A stretch of 64,000 nucleotides of DNA from Pseudomonas sp. R76 (GTDB lineage Bacteria; Pseudomonadota; Gammaproteobacteria; Pseudomonadales; Pseudomonadaceae): assembly GCF_009834565.1 (NCBI RefSeq), contig NZ_CP019428.1, positions 5,766,001 to 5,830,000 on the forward strand, written 5' to 3'. The notes beneath the pieces are model-generated. The model made no database searches. It was not told the DNA's origin and worked only from the letters and a program-made list of their open reading frames with translations. Of the stretch, positions 22,077-34,049 are shown one piece after another (within the stretch, counting starts at the first letter, position 1; the number at the start of each line of letters is the position of its first letter). A program made the translations under genes and the position numbers.

Positions 22077-22994
22077 TCATTCTGACCGAATCAGTCGACG
22101 CGGCGCGATGCGCCCGTCTTCGCTCACTTCACCGATACCGATGAAGCGACCGTTATGATCCTGTACCCGCACCATGCCGAACTTCGGAGCGTCCGGGGCA
22201 CGTACCGGCTGGCCGTTGAGCCAGTAGAACGCGCTGTGCTCAGAGAAGTGCAGCAATGGCCAATCGAGCAAACCGCTGTCCGATGGCATCAGGAAGCGAT
22301 CAACTGCTTCATTGCCGCCTTCGGCGTGTACGGCTTCCAACTCTTCCAGCGTAACCGTCTGGGCCAGGCTGAAAGGCCCGGCCTGGGTGCGTCGCAGTTC
22401 TGCAACGTACGCGCCGCAACCGAGCTTTTCACCAATATCTTCCACCAGGGTACGGATATAGGTGCCTTTGCTGCAGTCCACGGCCAGTCGGGCAGTGTCG
22501 CCTTCATGGGCGAGCAATTCCAAGCGCGCAATAGTAACAGAACGCGGTTCGCGCTCCACTACTTCGCCCGCACGTGCCAGCTTGTAAAGAGGCTGGCCAT
22601 CACGCTTGAGTGCCGAGTACATCGGCGGTATCTGACTGATTTCCCCACGAAAACCGGGTAAAGCAGCTTCAATATCAGCACGACCAACGGTCACATCGCG
22701 AACCTGCAAAACATCACCCTCGGCGTCGGCCGTGGTGGTGGTCTTGCCCAGCTGCATCAGGGTTTCGTAACCCTTGTCGGAATCGAGCAGGTATTGCGAG
22801 AACTTGGTCGCCTCACCAAAGCACAACGGCAGCACGCCGGTGGCCAGTGGGTCGAGGCTGCCGGTGTGCCCGGCCTTCTCCGCATTGAGCAGCCAGCGAA
22901 CCTTCTGCAAGGCAGCATTGGAGGTAAAGCCAATGGGCTTGTCGAGCAGAATGATGCCGCTGACGTTGCGACGGATACGTTTGACCTGAGCCAC
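22077..22994 (-). CDS. truB: tRNA pseudouridine-55 synthase
   Basis: TruB makes pseudouridine 55 in the T-loop of tRNAs. The 305-residue protein has [14 protein letters not shown], the catalytic motif [19 protein letters not shown] (nucleophile Asp47), [10 protein letters not shown] and [14 protein letters not shown], plus a C-terminal PUA-like end. The gene starts three bases after the rbfA stop and is part of the nusA-infB operon. Confidence 0.97.
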   Translation of the reverse strand: MAQVKRIRRNVSGIILLDKPIGFTSNAALQKVRWLLNAEKAGHTGSLDPLATGVLPLCFGEATKFSQYLLDSDKGYETLMQLGKTTTTADAEGDVLQVRDVTVGRADIEAALPGFRGEISQIPPMYSALKRDGQPLYKLARAGEVVEREPRSVTIARLELLAHEGDTARLAVDCSKGTYIRTLVEDIGEKLGCGAYVAELRRTQAGPFSLAQTVTLEELEAVHAEGGNEAVDRFLMPSDSGLLDWPLLHFSEHSAFYWLNGQPVRAPDAPKFGMVRVQDHNGRFIGIGEVSEDGRIAPRRLIRSE

Positions 22995-22997
22995 CGC

Positions 22998-23393
22998 TTA
23001 CTCCTTGGCGTCTTCAGGTGTGGACGGGTGCTGGCTGTCTTCAGCCACGGCGCGCTCGATCAGGGCCGACAGGTGCGCGCCACGCACGACGCTTTCGTCG
23101 TAGTGGAAGTGCAACTGAGGCACGCTGCGCAGCTTCATTTCACGGGCCAACTGCATACGCAGGAAACCTGCGGCCGAATTGAGCACCTTGATGCTTTGCG
23201 CGATTTCTTCGCTGCTGTCCTGCCCCATCACGGTGATGAAGATTTTGGCGTGACCCACGTCACGGCTCACTTCAACGGCGGTGATGGTGACCAGGCCAAC
23301 ACGGGGATCTTTGACTTCGCGACGGATCAGTTGGGCCAGCTCGCGCTGCATCTGATCGCCGATACGCTGGGTACGGCTGTATTCTTTTGCCAT
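22998..23393 (-). CDS. rbfA: Ribosome-binding factor A
   Basis: RbfA is a cold-shock 30S maturation factor that binds near helix 1 of 16S rRNA. The 131-residue KH-fold protein starts [20 protein letters not shown], with [18 protein letters not shown] and [11 protein letters not shown] as in the family. It lies between infB (159-base gap with a hairpin) and truB. Confidence 0.96.
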   Translation of the reverse strand: MAKEYSRTQRIGDQMQRELAQLIRREVKDPRVGLVTITAVEVSRDVGHAKIFITVMGQDSSEEIAQSIKVLNSAAGFLRMQLAREMKLRSVPQLHFHYDESVVRGAHLSALIERAVAEDSQHPSTPEDAKE

Positions 23394-23446
23394 GTCTTGT
23401 TACCTGTTACTGCCACACGGTGAAACCCGTGGGGTCTGAAAGCGGC

Positions 23447-23483
23447 AAACGCCCGGCCTGACAAAAGCCAGACCGGGCGTTGC
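23447..23483 (-). terminator. GC-rich hairpin between infB and rbfA
   Basis: AACGCCCGG and CCGGGCGTT pair around an inner stem in the 159-base infB-rbfA gap. On the minus strand no U run follows, so it is more likely an mRNA processing or stability element than a full terminator. Confidence 0.45.
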
Positions 23484-23552
23484 GTTTAGAGTCCGTACGC
23501 TGCGCGGGGCATTTGCATGCCCACACGCGGCGTGGCTCCGGAAGTGCGCGAG

Positions 23553-26078
23553 TTAGAGGCTGCGAGCAACCTGAACCTTCTCGTAGACTTCGATCTTGTC
23601 GCCAGCCTTGACGTCGTTGTAGCTCTTGACGCCGATACCGCACTCCATGCCGGCACGTACTTCAGACGCGTCATCCTTGAAGCGGCGCAGGGATTCCAGC
23701 TCGCCTTCGAAGATAACGATGTCTTCACGCAGTACACGGATTGGACGGTTACGGTACACGGTGCCTTCGACAACCATGCAGCCGGCAATCGCGCCGAACT
23801 TCGGCGAACGGAACACGTCACGCACCTCTGCGATACCCAGGATGTTCTCCCGAACGTCGCTGCCAAGCATGCCGGTAAGGGCTTTCTTGACGTCTTCGAT
23901 GATGTCGTAGATGACGTTGTAGTAACGCATGTCCAGGCCTTCCTGCTCGACGATCTTGCGAGCGCCAGCATCGGCACGCACGTTGAAGCCGAACAGTACA
24001 GCGTTGGAAGCCAGTGCCAGGTTGGCGTCGGATTCGGTGATACCACCGACACCGCCACCGACAACGCGCACTTGCACTTCGTCGTTACCCAGGCCGTTCA
24101 AGGCGCCGTTCAACGCTTCGAGGGAACCACGAACGTCAGATTTGAGGACGATGTTAAGCGTCTTCTTCTCTTCCTGGCCCATGTTCTCGAAGATGTTTTC
24201 CAGCTTGCCGGCGTGAGCACGGGCCAGTTTGACTTCGCGGAACTTGCCTTGACGGAACAGAGCCACTTCACGGGCTTTCTTCTCGTCGGCAACTACGCTC
24301 ATCTCGTCGCCAGCGTCCGGGGTGCCGTCCAGGCCGAGGATCTCGACCGGGATAGCCGGGCCGGCTTCCTTGATTGGCTTGCCGTTCTCGTCGAGCATGG
24401 CACGTACACGGCCGTAGTTCGAACCGACCAGCACCATGTCGCCTTGGCGCAGAGTACCGTCTTGAACCAGAACGGTCGCAACCGGGCCACGGCCCTTGTC
24501 CAGGCGGGATTCAACAACAACACCACGGCCAGGAGCCGATGGAGTCGCGGTCAATTCCAGAACTTCGGCTTGCAGCAATACGGCTTCGAGCAGTTCGTCA
24601 ACGCCGGTACCCATTTTCGCGGAAACCGATACGAATGGCGTCTCGCCGCCCCACTCTTCAGACGTCACGCCGTGAACCGACAGTTCGCTACGGATGCGAT
24701 CGAGATCAGCGCCCGGCTTGTCGATTTTGTTCACAGCCACAACCAGAGGAACACCGGCAGCCTTGGCGTGCTGGACAGCTTCAATGGTCTGCGGCATCAC
24801 GCCGTCGTCCGCTGCAACTACCAGAATCACGATGTCGGTCGCCTTGGCACCACGGGCACGCATCGCGGTAAACGCGGCGTGACCAGGGGTGTCGAGGAAG
24901 GTGACCATGCCGCGCTCGGTTTCAACGTGGTACGCACCGATGTGCTGGGTGATACCGCCGGCTTCGCCTGCAGCAACCTTGGCACGACGGATGTAGTCGA
25001 GCAGGGAAGTTTTACCGTGGTCAACGTGGCCCATTACGGTCACAACCGGTGCACGGGAAACTGCCTCACCTTCAAACTTCAGGGACTCAGCCAGGGAATC
25101 TTCCAGGGCGGTGTCGCTGACCAGGGTCACTTTGTGGCCGAGCTCTTCAGCAACCAGTTGGGCAGTTTCCTGATCCAGTACCTGGTTGATGGTGGCCGGA
25201 GTACCCAGCTTGAACATGAACTTGATGATTTCAGCTGCCTTGACCGACATCTGCTGGGCGAGATCGCCAACAGTGATGGTCTCGCCGATCTTCACTTCAC
25301 GCACGACAGGGCCGGTTGGGCTCTGGAAACCGTGGGCGTTGCGTTTTTTCAGCTTGGCCTTGCCGCGACCACCACGACGGAAGCCATCGCTTTCTTCGTC
25401 GGTAGTACGTGGAGCAACGCGTGGAGCAGGCGCTTTCTCTTTGACCGAGGCACGATGTGGAGCGTTTTTACGCTCGCCATCGCCACCACCACCGCGACGA
25501 TTGTTATCGTCGGCACGTGGCTTGTCCGGACGACGAGGCTCGTCGCGCTTGCGAGCGTCTGCTGCAGGAGCAGGTGCAGCGGCAACCGGAGCGGCCTCAC
25601 GCACAGCTTCAACAGGCGCTACAGGCGCGGCGGCCGCTTCAGTACCAGCAGGTTGCGCAGCAGCAGGCTGGCGACGCGCTTCTTCTTCGGCGCGACGCTT
25701 GGCTTCTTCTTCAGCCTTCTGACGAGCAGCATTTTCTACTGCGCGACGTTCTTCCAGTTCGCGTTTGCGCTCGGCTTCGATTTCTTCCGGGCTGCGCTGT
25801 ACGAAGACTTTCTTCTTGCGTACTTCAACGCTGATGCTCTTGCTGCCAGCAACACGCAGGGTGCTGGTGGTTTTGCGCTGCAATGTAATCTTGCGCGGTT
25901 CTTCCACTTTCGCCTTGTGGCTGCTCTTCAAGTGAGTCAGCAAAGACTGCTTCTCACTGTCGCTCACACCTTCGTCGGCGGCGGTGTGCGGCAGACCTGC
26001 CTCACGCATCTGCTGCAACAGGCGCTCCACCGGTGTTTTGACCTCATCGGCCAGTTGTTTCACCGTGACTTGCGTCAT
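23553..26078 (-). CDS. infB: Translation initiation factor IF-2
   Basis: IF-2 is the GTPase that places initiator tRNA on the 30S subunit. The 841-residue protein has two short N-terminal IF2 domains, a long charged Ala/Glu/Arg/Pro linker (about 90-290), then the G domain with G1 [10 protein letters not shown]3 DTPGHAAF and G4 NKID (about 340-510), followed by the beta-barrel and C-terminal domains. It follows nusA by 27 bases. The initiator tRNA used by this factor is encoded at the head of the same cluster. Confidence 0.97.
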   Translation of the reverse strand: MTQVTVKQLADEVKTPVERLLQQMREAGLPHTAADEGVSDSEKQSLLTHLKSSHKAKVEEPRKITLQRKTTSTLRVAGSKSISVEVRKKKVFVQRSPEEIEAERKRELEERRAVENAARQKAEEEAKRRAEEEARRQPAAAQPAGTEAAAAPVAPVEAVREAAPVAAAPAPAADARKRDEPRRPDKPRADDNNRRGGGGDGERKNAPHRASVKEKAPAPRVAPRTTDEESDGFRRGGRGKAKLKKRNAHGFQSPTGPVVREVKIGETITVGDLAQQMSVKAAEIIKFMFKLGTPATINQVLDQETAQLVAEELGHKVTLVSDTALEDSLAESLKFEGEAVSRAPVVTVMGHVDHGKTSLLDYIRRAKVAAGEAGGITQHIGAYHVETERGMVTFLDTPGHAAFTAMRARGAKATDIVILVVAADDGVMPQTIEAVQHAKAAGVPLVVAVNKIDKPGADLDRIRSELSVHGVTSEEWGGETPFVSVSAKMGTGVDELLEAVLLQAEVLELTATPSAPGRGVVVESRLDKGRGPVATVLVQDGTLRQGDMVLVGSNYGRVRAMLDENGKPIKEAGPAIPVEILGLDGTPDAGDEMSVVADEKKAREVALFRQGKFREVKLARAHAGKLENIFENMGQEEKKTLNIVLKSDVRGSLEALNGALNGLGNDEVQVRVVGGGVGGITESDANLALASNAVLFGFNVRADAGARKIVEQEGLDMRYYNVIYDIIEDVKKALTGMLGSDVRENILGIAEVRDVFRSPKFGAIAGCMVVEGTVYRNRPIRVLREDIVIFEGELESLRRFKDDASEVRAGMECGIGVKSYNDVKAGDKIEVYEKVQVARSL

Positions 26079-26105
26079 GCACTTCTCTCCTCAGGCCGCG
26101 CCTAG

Positions 26106-27587
26106 TTACTCGAACCAATGGGCTCGGGCGGCCATGATCAACTTGCCGGCACGATCATCGTCAATGCCGTCGATGTCGAGCAGATCGTCAATAGACTGCT
26201 CGGCCAGGTCTTCGCGGGTAATTACGCCGCGCACCGCCAGTTCCATCGCCAAATCCTTGTCCATACCCTCAAGCGAGAGCAGGTCTTCGGCCGGATGGGC
26301 GTCTGCCAGCTTTTCCTCAGTAGCGATGGCTTTAGTCAACAAACGATCCTTGGCCCGAGCGCGAAGCTCGTTGACGGTGTCTTCGTCAAAGCCGTCGATG
26401 TTGAGCATTTCTTCCAACGGTACGTAGGCAATCTCTTCCAGGCTGGTGAAGCCTTCATCTACCAGCACCTGTGCCAGGTCTTCGTCGACTTCCAGCTCGT
26501 CGATGAAGTTGCGCAGGATGTCACCGGTTTCAGCTTGCTGCTTAGCCTGGATGTCCGATTCGGTCATCACGTTCAGGGTCCAGCCGGTCAGTTGGCTGGC
26601 CAGACGCACGTTCTGACCACCACGACCAATGGCCTGAGCCAGATTGTCTGCGCCAACGGCGATGTCCATTGCATGGGCATCCTCGTCAACGATAATTGCC
26701 GCCACTTCAGCTGGCGACATGGCGTTGATCACGAACTGCGCCGGGTTATCGTCCCACAGGACGATGTCCACACGCTCACCGCCCAATTCGCCCGACACTG
26801 CCTGGACGCGCGAACCGCGCATACCAATGCAAGCGCCCTGCGGGTCGATGCGTTTATCCTTGGAGCGGACCGCGATCTTGGCGCGCGAACCCGGGTCGCG
26901 GGACGCAGCCATGACTTCGATCAGGCCTTCGGCGATTTCCGGCACTTCGATACGGAACAGCTCGATCAGCATTTCCGGCGCGGTACGCGACAGGATCAAC
27001 TGAGGGCCGCGGTTCTCGGTGCGGATTTCCTTGAGCAGCGCACGCAGACGCACGCCGACACGGAAGGTTTCGCGAGAGATGATGTCTTCGCGAGCCAGCA
27101 ACGCTTCAGCGTTGTTGCCCAGGTCGACGATCACGTTGTCGCGGGTTACTTTTTTCACGGTGCCGGAGATGATTTCACCCAGGCGTTCGCGATAAGCGTC
27201 AACGACTTGAGCGCGCTCGGCTTCGCGAACCTTCTGCACAATGACCTGCTTGGCGGTCTGTGCAGCAATACGGCCGAATTCGATCGACTCGATCTTTTCT
27301 TCGACGACATCACCGACCTTGGCGCCAGGGTGCGTTTCGGCAACCTTGCTCGGCCAGGTTTCGATGGCCGGATCATCAAGATCGGCTTCTTCGACGACCG
27401 TCCAGCGACGGAAAGTCTCATAGGCACCGGTGTGGCGGTTGATTTCCACACGCAGATCAACTTCGTCTTCAAAACGCTTTTTGGTAGCAGTGGCCAGGGC
27501 CAGCTCGAGCGCTTCAAAAATCACGTTTGCCGGTACGCCCTTTTCATTGGATACCGACTCAACAACCAGCAGTACTTCTTTGCTCAT
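26106..27587 (-). CDS. nusA: Transcription termination/antitermination factor NusA
   Basis: NusA binds RNA polymerase and modulates pausing, termination and antitermination. The 493-residue protein starts [10 protein letters not shown] and has an N-terminal polymerase-binding domain, an S1 domain (about 130-200), KH domains (around [14 protein letters not shown] and [13 protein letters not shown]) and two C-terminal acidic repeats ([20 protein letters not shown] and the [12 protein letters not shown] end). ATG 27587 is chosen because the family begins there; an upstream in-frame start at 27608 is not needed. Confidence 0.96.
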   Translation of the reverse strand: MSKEVLLVVESVSNEKGVPANVIFEALELALATATKKRFEDEVDLRVEINRHTGAYETFRRWTVVEEADLDDPAIETWPSKVAETHPGAKVGDVVEEKIESIEFGRIAAQTAKQVIVQKVREAERAQVVDAYRERLGEIISGTVKKVTRDNVIVDLGNNAEALLAREDIISRETFRVGVRLRALLKEIRTENRGPQLILSRTAPEMLIELFRIEVPEIAEGLIEVMAASRDPGSRAKIAVRSKDKRIDPQGACIGMRGSRVQAVSGELGGERVDIVLWDDNPAQFVINAMSPAEVAAIIVDEDAHAMDIAVGADNLAQAIGRGGQNVRLASQLTGWTLNVMTESDIQAKQQAETGDILRNFIDELEVDEDLAQVLVDEGFTSLEEIAYVPLEEMLNIDGFDEDTVNELRARAKDRLLTKAIATEEKLADAHPAEDLLSLEGMDKDLAMELAVRGVITREDLAEQSIDDLLDIDGIDDDRAGKLIMAARAHWFE

Positions 27588-27634
27588 CGTACGCCTCGCC
27601 TTTCGCAAGCCATTGGATCCGCGGGATCCGCGTC

Positions 27635-28093
27635 TCAGTCAAAACTGGGAATAATGTTGGCCTTGTCGATCATATCGATCGGCAACAGGAACTCATGGTC
27701 TTCTACCTGCACCACGACATCCTGTTCTTCTACACCGCGCAGAAGGCCCTGAAAGTTGCGTCGCCCTTCAAAGGGAGAACGCAGCTTGATCTTCACTTGT
27801 TCACCGGCAAATTTTGCAAACTGATCAATAGTGAACAGTGGGCGTTCCATGCCAGGCGAGGAAACTTCGAGGGTGTATTCAACGGAGATCGGATCTTCTA
27901 CATCCAGGACACCGCTGATCTGACGGCTGACAATGGCACAATCGTCCACCAGCACGCCGCCCTCTTTATCGATATAAACGCGCAACATTGAGTGGCGACC
28001 TTGAGCCGAAAACTCAATACCCCAGCATTCATAGCCTAGGGCCACGACCACCGGGGCCAGCAAGGCCTGCAACTCTTCTAGCTTGCTCGACAC
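27635..28093 (-). CDS. rimP: Ribosome maturation factor RimP
   Basis: RimP is needed for maturation of the 30S subunit. The 152-residue protein has [11 protein letters not shown] at its start, GIEF and [35 protein letters not shown], then a C-terminal SH3-like barrel. I place the start at GTG 28093 because AGGGGG lies six bases upstream and because the family starts at this residue. ATG 28111 and a longer frame to 28156 are less likely. The fMet-rimP-nusA-infB order matches E. coli. Confidence 0.92.
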   Translation of the reverse strand: MSSKLEELQALLAPVVVALGYECWGIEFSAQGRHSMLRVYIDKEGGVLVDDCAIVSRQISGVLDVEDPISVEYTLEVSSPGMERPLFTIDQFAKFAGEQVKIKLRSPFEGRRNFQGLLRGVEEQDVVVQVEDHEFLLPIDMIDKANIIPSFD

Positions 28094-28133
28094 CTGAACC
28101 CCCTCGTGCATGTATGTGCATGCTGTGCAAAAT

Positions 28134-28155
28134 AAAAAAATGGGCGAAACGCCCA
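28134..28155 (-). terminator. Terminator-like hairpin in the rimP leader
   Basis: Read on the minus strand, TGGGCG-TTT-CGCCCA is followed by seven U. It lies about 40 bases upstream of the rimP GTG and downstream of the fMet terminator. A second stem (28163-28184, AACGCCG and CGGCGTT) lies just upstream. It may be an attenuator for the nusA-infB operon. Confidence 0.6.
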
Positions 28156-28201
28156 TCCTTGAAACGCCGTCGAACAGCGGCGTTGAAAGTGTCCAGCTAA
28201 C

Positions 28202-28223
28202 AAAAAGCCCCTTAAAAGGGGCT
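28202..28223 (-). terminator. Terminator after the fMet tRNA
   Basis: On the minus strand AGCCCCTT pairs with AAGGGGCT and TTTTTG follows. It lies eleven bases beyond the CCA end of the tRNA. Confidence 0.8.
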
Positions 28224-28233
28224 CCGCTAAAAC

Positions 28234-28310
<77 letters not shown>

Positions 28311-28374
28311 ACAAAGCTGGGGCGGAAGTATACGACCGATCCCTTACAGGGTCAATGTAACCTTCCACCTACAA

Positions 28375-28395
28375 GAAAGCCCGCAACAGCGGGCT
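28375..28395 (-). terminator. Terminator after tRNA-Leu
   Basis: On the minus strand AGCCCGC-TGTT-GCGGGCT is followed by TTCTTG, starting eleven bases past the tRNA CCA end. Confidence 0.7.
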
Positions 28396-28406
28396 CTCCT
28401 GATAAT

Positions 28407-28492
28407 TGGTACCGAGAAGGGGACTCGAACCCCTACACCCTATGGGCACAACCACCTCAAGGTTGCGTGTCTACCAATTCCACCACCTCGGC
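28407..28492 (-). tRNA. tRNA-Leu (GAG)
   Basis: The minus strand folds as an 86-nt class II tRNA with encoded CCA. It starts GCCGAGGTGGTGGAATTGG, has anticodon GAG in ACCTTGAGGT, and has a long variable arm. It lies between secG and the fMet tRNA, separated from each by a short spacer, and is probably co-transcribed with secG. Confidence 0.94.
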
Positions 28493-28514
28493 AATACAGC
28501 GTTTACAACCCTTC

Positions 28515-28898
28515 TTACTTCTGCTCTTGAGCTGGAGGCACGTCAGTCGCTGGAGTAGCCGACTTTTGCTCTTGAAGCACCGGGACATCATCAGAAGCCG
28601 GTTTTGCTTTTGGTACTTCCAACACTCCTGGGTTTGGGAGACCTACTTGAGTCAGCACATGAGCTTTCTCTTTAGCAAAGTAACCTAACCCTAAGCTGGT
28701 TATGAAGAAACCGGCGGCAAGTATAGCAGTAAACTTACTAAGAAAGGTAGAGGAACCTTGGCTTCCGAACACAGTATTTGAAGCACCTGCACCGAAAGAC
28801 GCACCAGCATCCGCACCTTTACCCTGTTGCAACAAAACCAGGGCAACTACGCCCAGGGCAGCCAACAGATGAAAAACGACTACGACTGTTTCCAGCAT
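28515..28898 (-). CDS. secG: Preprotein translocase subunit SecG
   Basis: SecG is the auxiliary subunit of the SecYEG channel. The protein has two membrane helices (about residues 2-20 and 55-72) joined by the conserved loop [22 protein letters not shown], followed by an Ala/Pro/Gln tail that ends in QEQK. ATG 28898 gives 127 residues and starts [12 protein letters not shown] as in the family; the longer frame to 28946 would overlap tpiA. secG starts four bases after the tpiA stop. Confidence 0.95.
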   Translation of the reverse strand: MLETVVVVFHLLAALGVVALVLLQQGKGADAGASFGAGASNTVFGSQGSSTFLSKFTAILAAGFFITSLGLGYFAKEKAHVLTQVGLPNPGVLEVPKAKPASDDVPVLQEQKSATPATDVPPAQEQK

Positions 28899-28902
28899 TT
28901 TT

Positions 28903-29658
28903 TCAGTTTCCCGCGGCGCGACAGATCGCACCGAACTCATCTGCATTCAGGGAAGCTCCACCAATGAGCCCCCCATCGATATCCGGCATGCCGAACAGTT
29001 CGACCGCATTGGCCGCCTTCACGCTGCCGCCGTATAGAAGCCGCACACCTTGTGCGACTTCAGAATTCTCTGCCGCCAACTGAGCGCGGATGGCTGCGTG
29101 CACATCCTGCGCCTGTTGCGGTGTAGCAGTCAGCCCGGTACCAATGGCCCAGACCGGCTCGTAAGCAATTACTGCCTTTGCAAATGCACCGACACCCAGC
29201 TCCTCGATGATGCTGCCCAGCTGACGCGAGACAACTTCAAGAGTCTTGCCTGATTCACGCTGTTCAAGGGTCTCCCCTATGCACAACACCGGAATCAAGC
29301 CACAAGCCTGTGCCGCTGCGAACTTGCGGTTGAGTGTCCCATCACGCTCGCCCATCATCTGACGGCGCTCGGAGTGCCCGACAAGCACATAGGAACAACC
29401 CGCATCAACCAGCTGACTCGGTGAAATCTCACCGGTCAACGCACCTTGCATGGGCTCCACCGCAGAATTCTGCGCGCCGACCTGAATCGACTTGCCTTTC
29501 AAGCCATCAACCACTTGGTTGATATGCAAGCAAGGCGGGAAAACCGCAACATCAACACCGCTAGGCAAGGCCAAGTGACGAAGGCCATTGATCAGCTCAG
29601 CGACACTGGCGCGGGTACCGTGCATCTTCCAGTTACCAGCTACCATAGTGCGACGCAT
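28903..29658 (-). CDS. tpiA: Triosephosphate isomerase
   Basis: TpiA interconverts dihydroxyacetone phosphate and glyceraldehyde-3-phosphate. The 251-residue barrel has the catalytic Lys in AGNWKMHG (Lys11), His95 in LVGHSERR and Glu167 in [11 protein letters not shown], and the phosphate loop [10 protein letters not shown]. It sits between glmM and secG on the minus strand, the usual Pseudomonas arrangement. Confidence 0.97.
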   Translation of the reverse strand: MRRTMVAGNWKMHGTRASVAELINGLRHLALPSGVDVAVFPPCLHINQVVDGLKGKSIQVGAQNSAVEPMQGALTGEISPSQLVDAGCSYVLVGHSERRQMMGERDGTLNRKFAAAQACGLIPVLCIGETLEQRESGKTLEVVSRQLGSIIEELGVGAFAKAVIAYEPVWAIGTGLTATPQQAQDVHAAIRAQLAAENSEVAQGVRLLYGGSVKAANAVELFGMPDIDGGLIGGASLNADEFGAICRAAGN

Positions 29659-29724
29659 GCTGTACCTCGTCGGTCAAAGTGGGCGCAGATGTTACCCAAC
29701 CACATCATCACTGGCAAGCCGAAT

Positions 29725-31062
29725 TCAGGCGCAAATTTCAGTTACCAGTTTTGCCAGGTCTTCGGCATGGCCGCGAACCTGTACTTCGTCTTCACCTTCG
29801 ACCATGACACGCACCAGTGGCTCTGTGCCGGACTTGCGCAACAACACCCGCCCGCGCCCCGCCATTGCCAGGGTTACACGCTCGCAGGCATCTTTGACAG
29901 CAGGGTGCTCGATAGGGTTTTCGCCGCCCGCAAAACGCACATTGAGCAAAACTTGCGGGCACTTGCGCAGCGCTTGACGCGCCTGAGCCAGACTCTCTTC
30001 ACGGCGACGCAAAGACAGCAACACTTGCAGCGCGGCAATAATGGCATCGCCTGTGGTGGTGTGCTGGAAGCAGACAACATGCCCGGAGTTCTCACCGCCC
30101 ACCTGCCAGTTACGCTCCAGCAACTCGGCGATCACATAACGGTCGCCGACATTGGCACGCACAAACGGGATCCCCAGCTCAGCCAGGGCCAGCTCAAGCC
30201 CAAGGTTGCTCATCAGCGTACCGACGACACCGCCTTGCAGCTTGTTACGCTCGTGCAGGTCGCGAGCAATAATGAATAACAGGTCATCACCGTCAACCAC
30301 CGTACCGGTGTGATCCACCATCAGCACACGGTCACCGTCGCCGTCAAAGGCGATACCCAGGTCGGCATGCTCAGCCAGGACCGCAGCCTGCAGTTGCTCC
30401 ATATGGGTGGAGCCGCAATTTTCGTTGATGTTCAAACCATTCGGCTGAGCCGACAGCACCGTTACGTCCGCGCCCAGCTCTTTGAAGACACTCGGCGCGA
30501 CCTTGTAGGTTGCACCGTGGGCACAATCGACAACGATCTTCAGCCCGGCGAAATTGGTGCTGGTAGGCACGCTGCTCTTGCAGAATTCGATATACCGGCC
30601 AGACGCGTCGTTGATGCGTGACACCTTGCCCAGCTTGCTGGACTCGACCACCGTCATCGGTGCATCCAGCAGCTCTTCGATCATCAGCTCGATCTCGTCC
30701 GGCAATTTGGTGCCCTGGCCCGAGAAAAACTTGATGCCGTTATCATCATGAGGGTTATGCGAGGCGCTGATCACGATACCGGCTTCAGCGTGAAAGGTAC
30801 GCGTCAGGTAGGCGATAGCAGGCGTCGGCATTGGCCCCAACAGCATCACATCAGCACCGGCGGCGGACAAACCCGCCTCAAGTGCGGACTCAAACATATA
30901 CCCCGAAATTCGGGTGTCCTTGCCTACCAAAATGCGGCACGCGCCCATGCTGCGGAACGCCATACCTGCCGCCCAACCCAGCTTGAGCATGAAATCAGGA
31001 GTAATCGGAAACTCGCCGACCCGACCACGAATACCGTCGGTGCCAAAATATTTTTTAGTCAT
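29725..31062 (-). CDS. glmM: Phosphoglucosamine mutase
   Basis: GlmM turns glucosamine-6-phosphate into glucosamine-1-phosphate for peptidoglycan and LPS. The 445-residue protein starts [11 protein letters not shown], has the phosphoserine motif [14 protein letters not shown] (Ser101), the metal loop DGDGDR and the C-terminal phosphate-binding segment [17 protein letters not shown]. folP ends 16 bases upstream of its start, so folP and glmM share a transcript. Confidence 0.97.
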   Translation of the reverse strand: MTKKYFGTDGIRGRVGEFPITPDFMLKLGWAAGMAFRSMGACRILVGKDTRISGYMFESALEAGLSAAGADVMLLGPMPTPAIAYLTRTFHAEAGIVISASHNPHDDNGIKFFSGQGTKLPDEIELMIEELLDAPMTVVESSKLGKVSRINDASGRYIEFCKSSVPTSTNFAGLKIVVDCAHGATYKVAPSVFKELGADVTVLSAQPNGLNINENCGSTHMEQLQAAVLAEHADLGIAFDGDGDRVLMVDHTGTVVDGDDLLFIIARDLHERNKLQGGVVGTLMSNLGLELALAELGIPFVRANVGDRYVIAELLERNWQVGGENSGHVVCFQHTTTGDAIIAALQVLLSLRRREESLAQARQALRKCPQVLLNVRFAGGENPIEHPAVKDACERVTLAMAGRGRVLLRKSGTEPLVRVMVEGEDEVQVRGHAEDLAKLVTEICA

Positions 31063-31078
31063 AAGTGCTCCATCATTC

Positions 31079-31930
31079 TTATTCGGCTGATTCTACAGCG
31101 GCAATCATGCGCACCACATCAACCGTCTCGGCGACGTCATGCACACGCAAAATACGCGCACCCTTGGTCACGGCAAGCGCCGCCAACGCCAGACCACCGT
31201 AAAGCCGCTCGCCGACGGGACGGTTCAGGGCCAGACCTATCATGCTCTTGCGCGAAACGCCGACCAACAGGGGCCGACCAAGGGCGTGCAAGGATTCCAT
31301 ATGCTTGAACAGACTCAAATTGTGCTGCAGGGTCTTGGCGAAGCCAAACCCGGGATCAAGGATGATCTTTTCGGCCGCAATGCCCACCGTTGCGCATTGA
31401 GCGATCCTTTCAGCCAGAAAGCCACTCACCTCGCCAACAAGGTCATCGTAGTGTGGGCTGTCCTGCATATTCCCGGGCTCTCCGAGCATATGCATCAGGC
31501 ACACAGGAAGACCGGTTGCCGCCGCTGCATCCAGGGCACCATCGCGTCGAAGAGCTCGCACATCATTGATTAACCCCGCCCCCAGGCGCGCCGTCTCACG
31601 CATCACTGCCGGGGTCGACGTATCAACCGAGATGATCACATCCAACTCGCGAGCAATAAGCTCGACAATTGGCGCCACTCGCTCAAGCTCCTCCAGGGGA
31701 GAAACCACACGAGCACCGGGACGAGTCGACTCGCCACCCACATCAATCAACGTGGCGCCAGCCAGAACCATCGCTTCGGCATGACGCAGTGCGGCATCCA
31801 GCTGGTTGAAACGGCCACCATCGGAGAAGGAATCGGGGGTTACGTTAAGAATGCCCATGACATGCGTATGGGCCAAATCAAGAACCCGGTTGCCGCAAGG
31901 CAACCGGGTGGAGGACAACACAGAAGTCAT
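31079..31930 (-). CDS. folP: Dihydropteroate synthase
   Basis: FolP condenses the pterin pyrophosphate made by FolK with p-aminobenzoate; it is the sulfonamide target. The 283-residue barrel has [43 protein letters not shown] and the end [15 protein letters not shown]. It lies eight bases after the ftsH stop, as in most gamma-proteobacteria. Confidence 0.97.
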   Translation of the reverse strand: MTSVLSSTRLPCGNRVLDLAHTHVMGILNVTPDSFSDGGRFNQLDAALRHAEAMVLAGATLIDVGGESTRPGARVVSPLEELERVAPIVELIARELDVIISVDTSTPAVMRETARLGAGLINDVRALRRDGALDAAAATGLPVCLMHMLGEPGNMQDSPHYDDLVGEVSGFLAERIAQCATVGIAAEKIILDPGFGFAKTLQHNLSLFKHMESLHALGRPLLVGVSRKSMIGLALNRPVGERLYGGLALAALAVTKGARILRVHDVAETVDVVRMIAAVESAE

Positions 31931-31938
31931 TTCAAACC

Positions 31939-33849
31939 TTAGTGGTCAGCTGCCGGGCCGCCGATCGGGGTTTCAGGGCGTTCGCTCTGTACTACCGGCG
32001 GAGTTCCCGAAGTACCCGAACCACCTTCCCAATCGCGAGGCTCACGCGGTGTACGACCCGCCATGATGTCGTCGATCTGGTCGGCATCAATGGTTTCGTA
32101 CTTCATCAGCGCATCAGCCATGGCGTCCAGTTTGTCGCGGTTGTCGGTCAGGATTTGCTTGGCCGTGCCGTAGCACTGGTCAATGATGCTGCGCACTTCG
32201 GAGTCGATCAGCTTGGCTGTCTCACCGGAGAAGCTCGCGCTTTGACCGCCACCGCCACGACCCAGGAACACTTCACCTTCTTCCTCGGCATACATCAAAG
32301 GACCGAGTTTTTCCGACAAGCCCCACTTGGTCACCATGTTCCGCGCAATCTGGCTGGCACGCATGATGTCGTTGGAAGCACCGGTGGTGACACCGTCAAA
32401 GCCCAGGGTCATTTCTTCGGCAATTCGACCACCGTACAGCGAGCAGATCTGGCTGATCAGCGCACGCTTGGAGAGGCTGTAGCGATCCTCCTCCGGCAGG
32501 AACATGGTGACACCCAGCGCCCGACCACGAGGAATGATCGACACTTTGTAGACCGGGTCGTGCTCAGGCACTACGCGACCGACAATGGCGTGACCGGCTT
32601 CGTGATAAGCGGTGTTCTGCTTCTCTTTCTCGGACATGACCATGGATTTGCGCTCAGCGCCCATCATGATCTTGTCTTTCGCCAGTTCAAACTCTTTCAT
32701 TTCTACGATGCGCTTGCCGGTACGGGCTGCGAACAACGAAGCCTCGTTCACCAGGTTGGCAAGGTCCGCACCGGAGAAGCCCGGCGTACCACGGGCAATC
32801 ACGGCCGGAGCCACGTCGTCACCCATCGGCACTTTGCGCATGTGTACTTTCAAAATCTGCTCACGACCACGGATGTCCGGCAGGCCAACCACAACCTGGC
32901 GGTCGAAACGGCCTGGACGCAGCAGCGCAGGGTCCAAAACGTCGGGACGGTTAGTTGCAGCGATGACGATGATGCCGTCATTCATTTCAAAGCCGTCCAT
33001 CTCCACCAGCAACTGGTTGAGTGTCTGCTCACGCTCATCGTGACCACCGCCCATGCCAGCACCACGATGGCGACCAACGGCGTCGATTTCGTCGATGAAG
33101 ATGATGCAAGGCGCGTGTTTCTTGGCCTGCTCAAACATATCGCGAACACGGCTGGCACCGACACCGACGAACATCTCGACGAAGTCAGAACCGGAGATAG
33201 TGAAGAAAGGTACTTTGGCTTCGCCGGCAATCGCCTTGGCCAGCAAGGTTTTACCCGTACCCGGAGGGCCGACCATCAGCACACCACGAGGAATACGGCC
33301 GCCCAAGCGCTGGAATTTGCCCGGATCGCGCAGGAACTCAACCAGCTCGCCAACTTCTTCCTTGGCTTCGTCGCAACCCGCGACGTCAGCCAGGGTGGTC
33401 TTCACCTGATCTTCGGAGAGCAGGCGTGCCTTGCTCTTGCCGAAACTCATCGGCCCGCCCTTGCCTCCCGCACCACCTTGCATCTGGCGCATGAAGAACA
33501 TGAACACGGCGATAATCACCAGGATCGGGAAGCTCGCCACCAGGAGTTGAGTCCAGATGCTCTGCTGCTCAGGCTGCTTGCCCTCAACGACCACGTGGTT
33601 ATCTACCAGGTCGCCGATCAGACCGTTGTCCTGGATTGCCGGACGGATGGTCTTGAAGCTATCGCCATCGTTACGCTTGCCGGTAATCACGTAGCCATCA
33701 ACCGCTACGCGCTCGACCTTGCCATCCTTAACTTGCTGGATGAAGTCGGAATAGTTGAGGGTCTGCGGCTCGTTAGGGCTGGAGAAGTTGTTCATCACCG
33801 TCACCAGGACTGCCGCGATGATCAACCACAGGATCAGATTCTTTGCCAT
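31939..33849 (-). CDS. ftsH: Membrane ATP-dependent zinc protease FtsH
   Basis: FtsH degrades membrane and short-lived cytosolic proteins such as sigma-32 and LpxC. It has two membrane helices (about residues 4-22 and 102-122), an AAA domain with [16 protein letters not shown] and the second region of homology ([19 protein letters not shown]), and the zinc site HEAGH with a downstream Asp ligand. ATG 33849 gives MAKNLILW as in relatives and 636 residues. A TTG three codons upstream (33858) is seven bases after AGAGGG and may be the real start. The roughly 200-base gap to rlmE holds the promoter region; I see no consensus sigma-32 box in it. Confidence 0.96.
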   Translation of the reverse strand: MAKNLILWLIIAAVLVTVMNNFSSPNEPQTLNYSDFIQQVKDGKVERVAVDGYVITGKRNDGDSFKTIRPAIQDNGLIGDLVDNHVVVEGKQPEQQSIWTQLLVASFPILVIIAVFMFFMRQMQGGAGGKGGPMSFGKSKARLLSEDQVKTTLADVAGCDEAKEEVGELVEFLRDPGKFQRLGGRIPRGVLMVGPPGTGKTLLAKAIAGEAKVPFFTISGSDFVEMFVGVGASRVRDMFEQAKKHAPCIIFIDEIDAVGRHRGAGMGGGHDEREQTLNQLLVEMDGFEMNDGIIVIAATNRPDVLDPALLRPGRFDRQVVVGLPDIRGREQILKVHMRKVPMGDDVAPAVIARGTPGFSGADLANLVNEASLFAARTGKRIVEMKEFELAKDKIMMGAERKSMVMSEKEKQNTAYHEAGHAIVGRVVPEHDPVYKVSIIPRGRALGVTMFLPEEDRYSLSKRALISQICSLYGGRIAEEMTLGFDGVTTGASNDIMRASQIARNMVTKWGLSEKLGPLMYAEEEGEVFLGRGGGGQSASFSGETAKLIDSEVRSIIDQCYGTAKQILTDNRDKLDAMADALMKYETIDADQIDDIMAGRTPREPRDWEGGSGTSGTPPVVQSERPETPIGGPAADH

Positions 33850-34049
33850 ATCGTTCAATTAACTACCCTCTGAAGCAAGCTCCGCTAGTGGCGCGTGCTT
33901 CGCATGATATTCACCGGCCTAACTTACTACATTACCTACAACTCTGGCAGGCGCCGTCTGTAACCCTTTGTGAAACTTTGACTACACAATATTCGTAAAG
34001 CTTCGTGTCGAAAGCGATATAAAAAAACCTATCGCCCCCCTCAAATTCC

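Noticed and set aside
27588..28156. Upstream start extensions for nusA and rimP
   Set aside because: Family starts and ribosome sites support ATG 27588-side start at 27587 for nusA and GTG 28093 for rimP; the rimP extension would cross a terminator hairpin.
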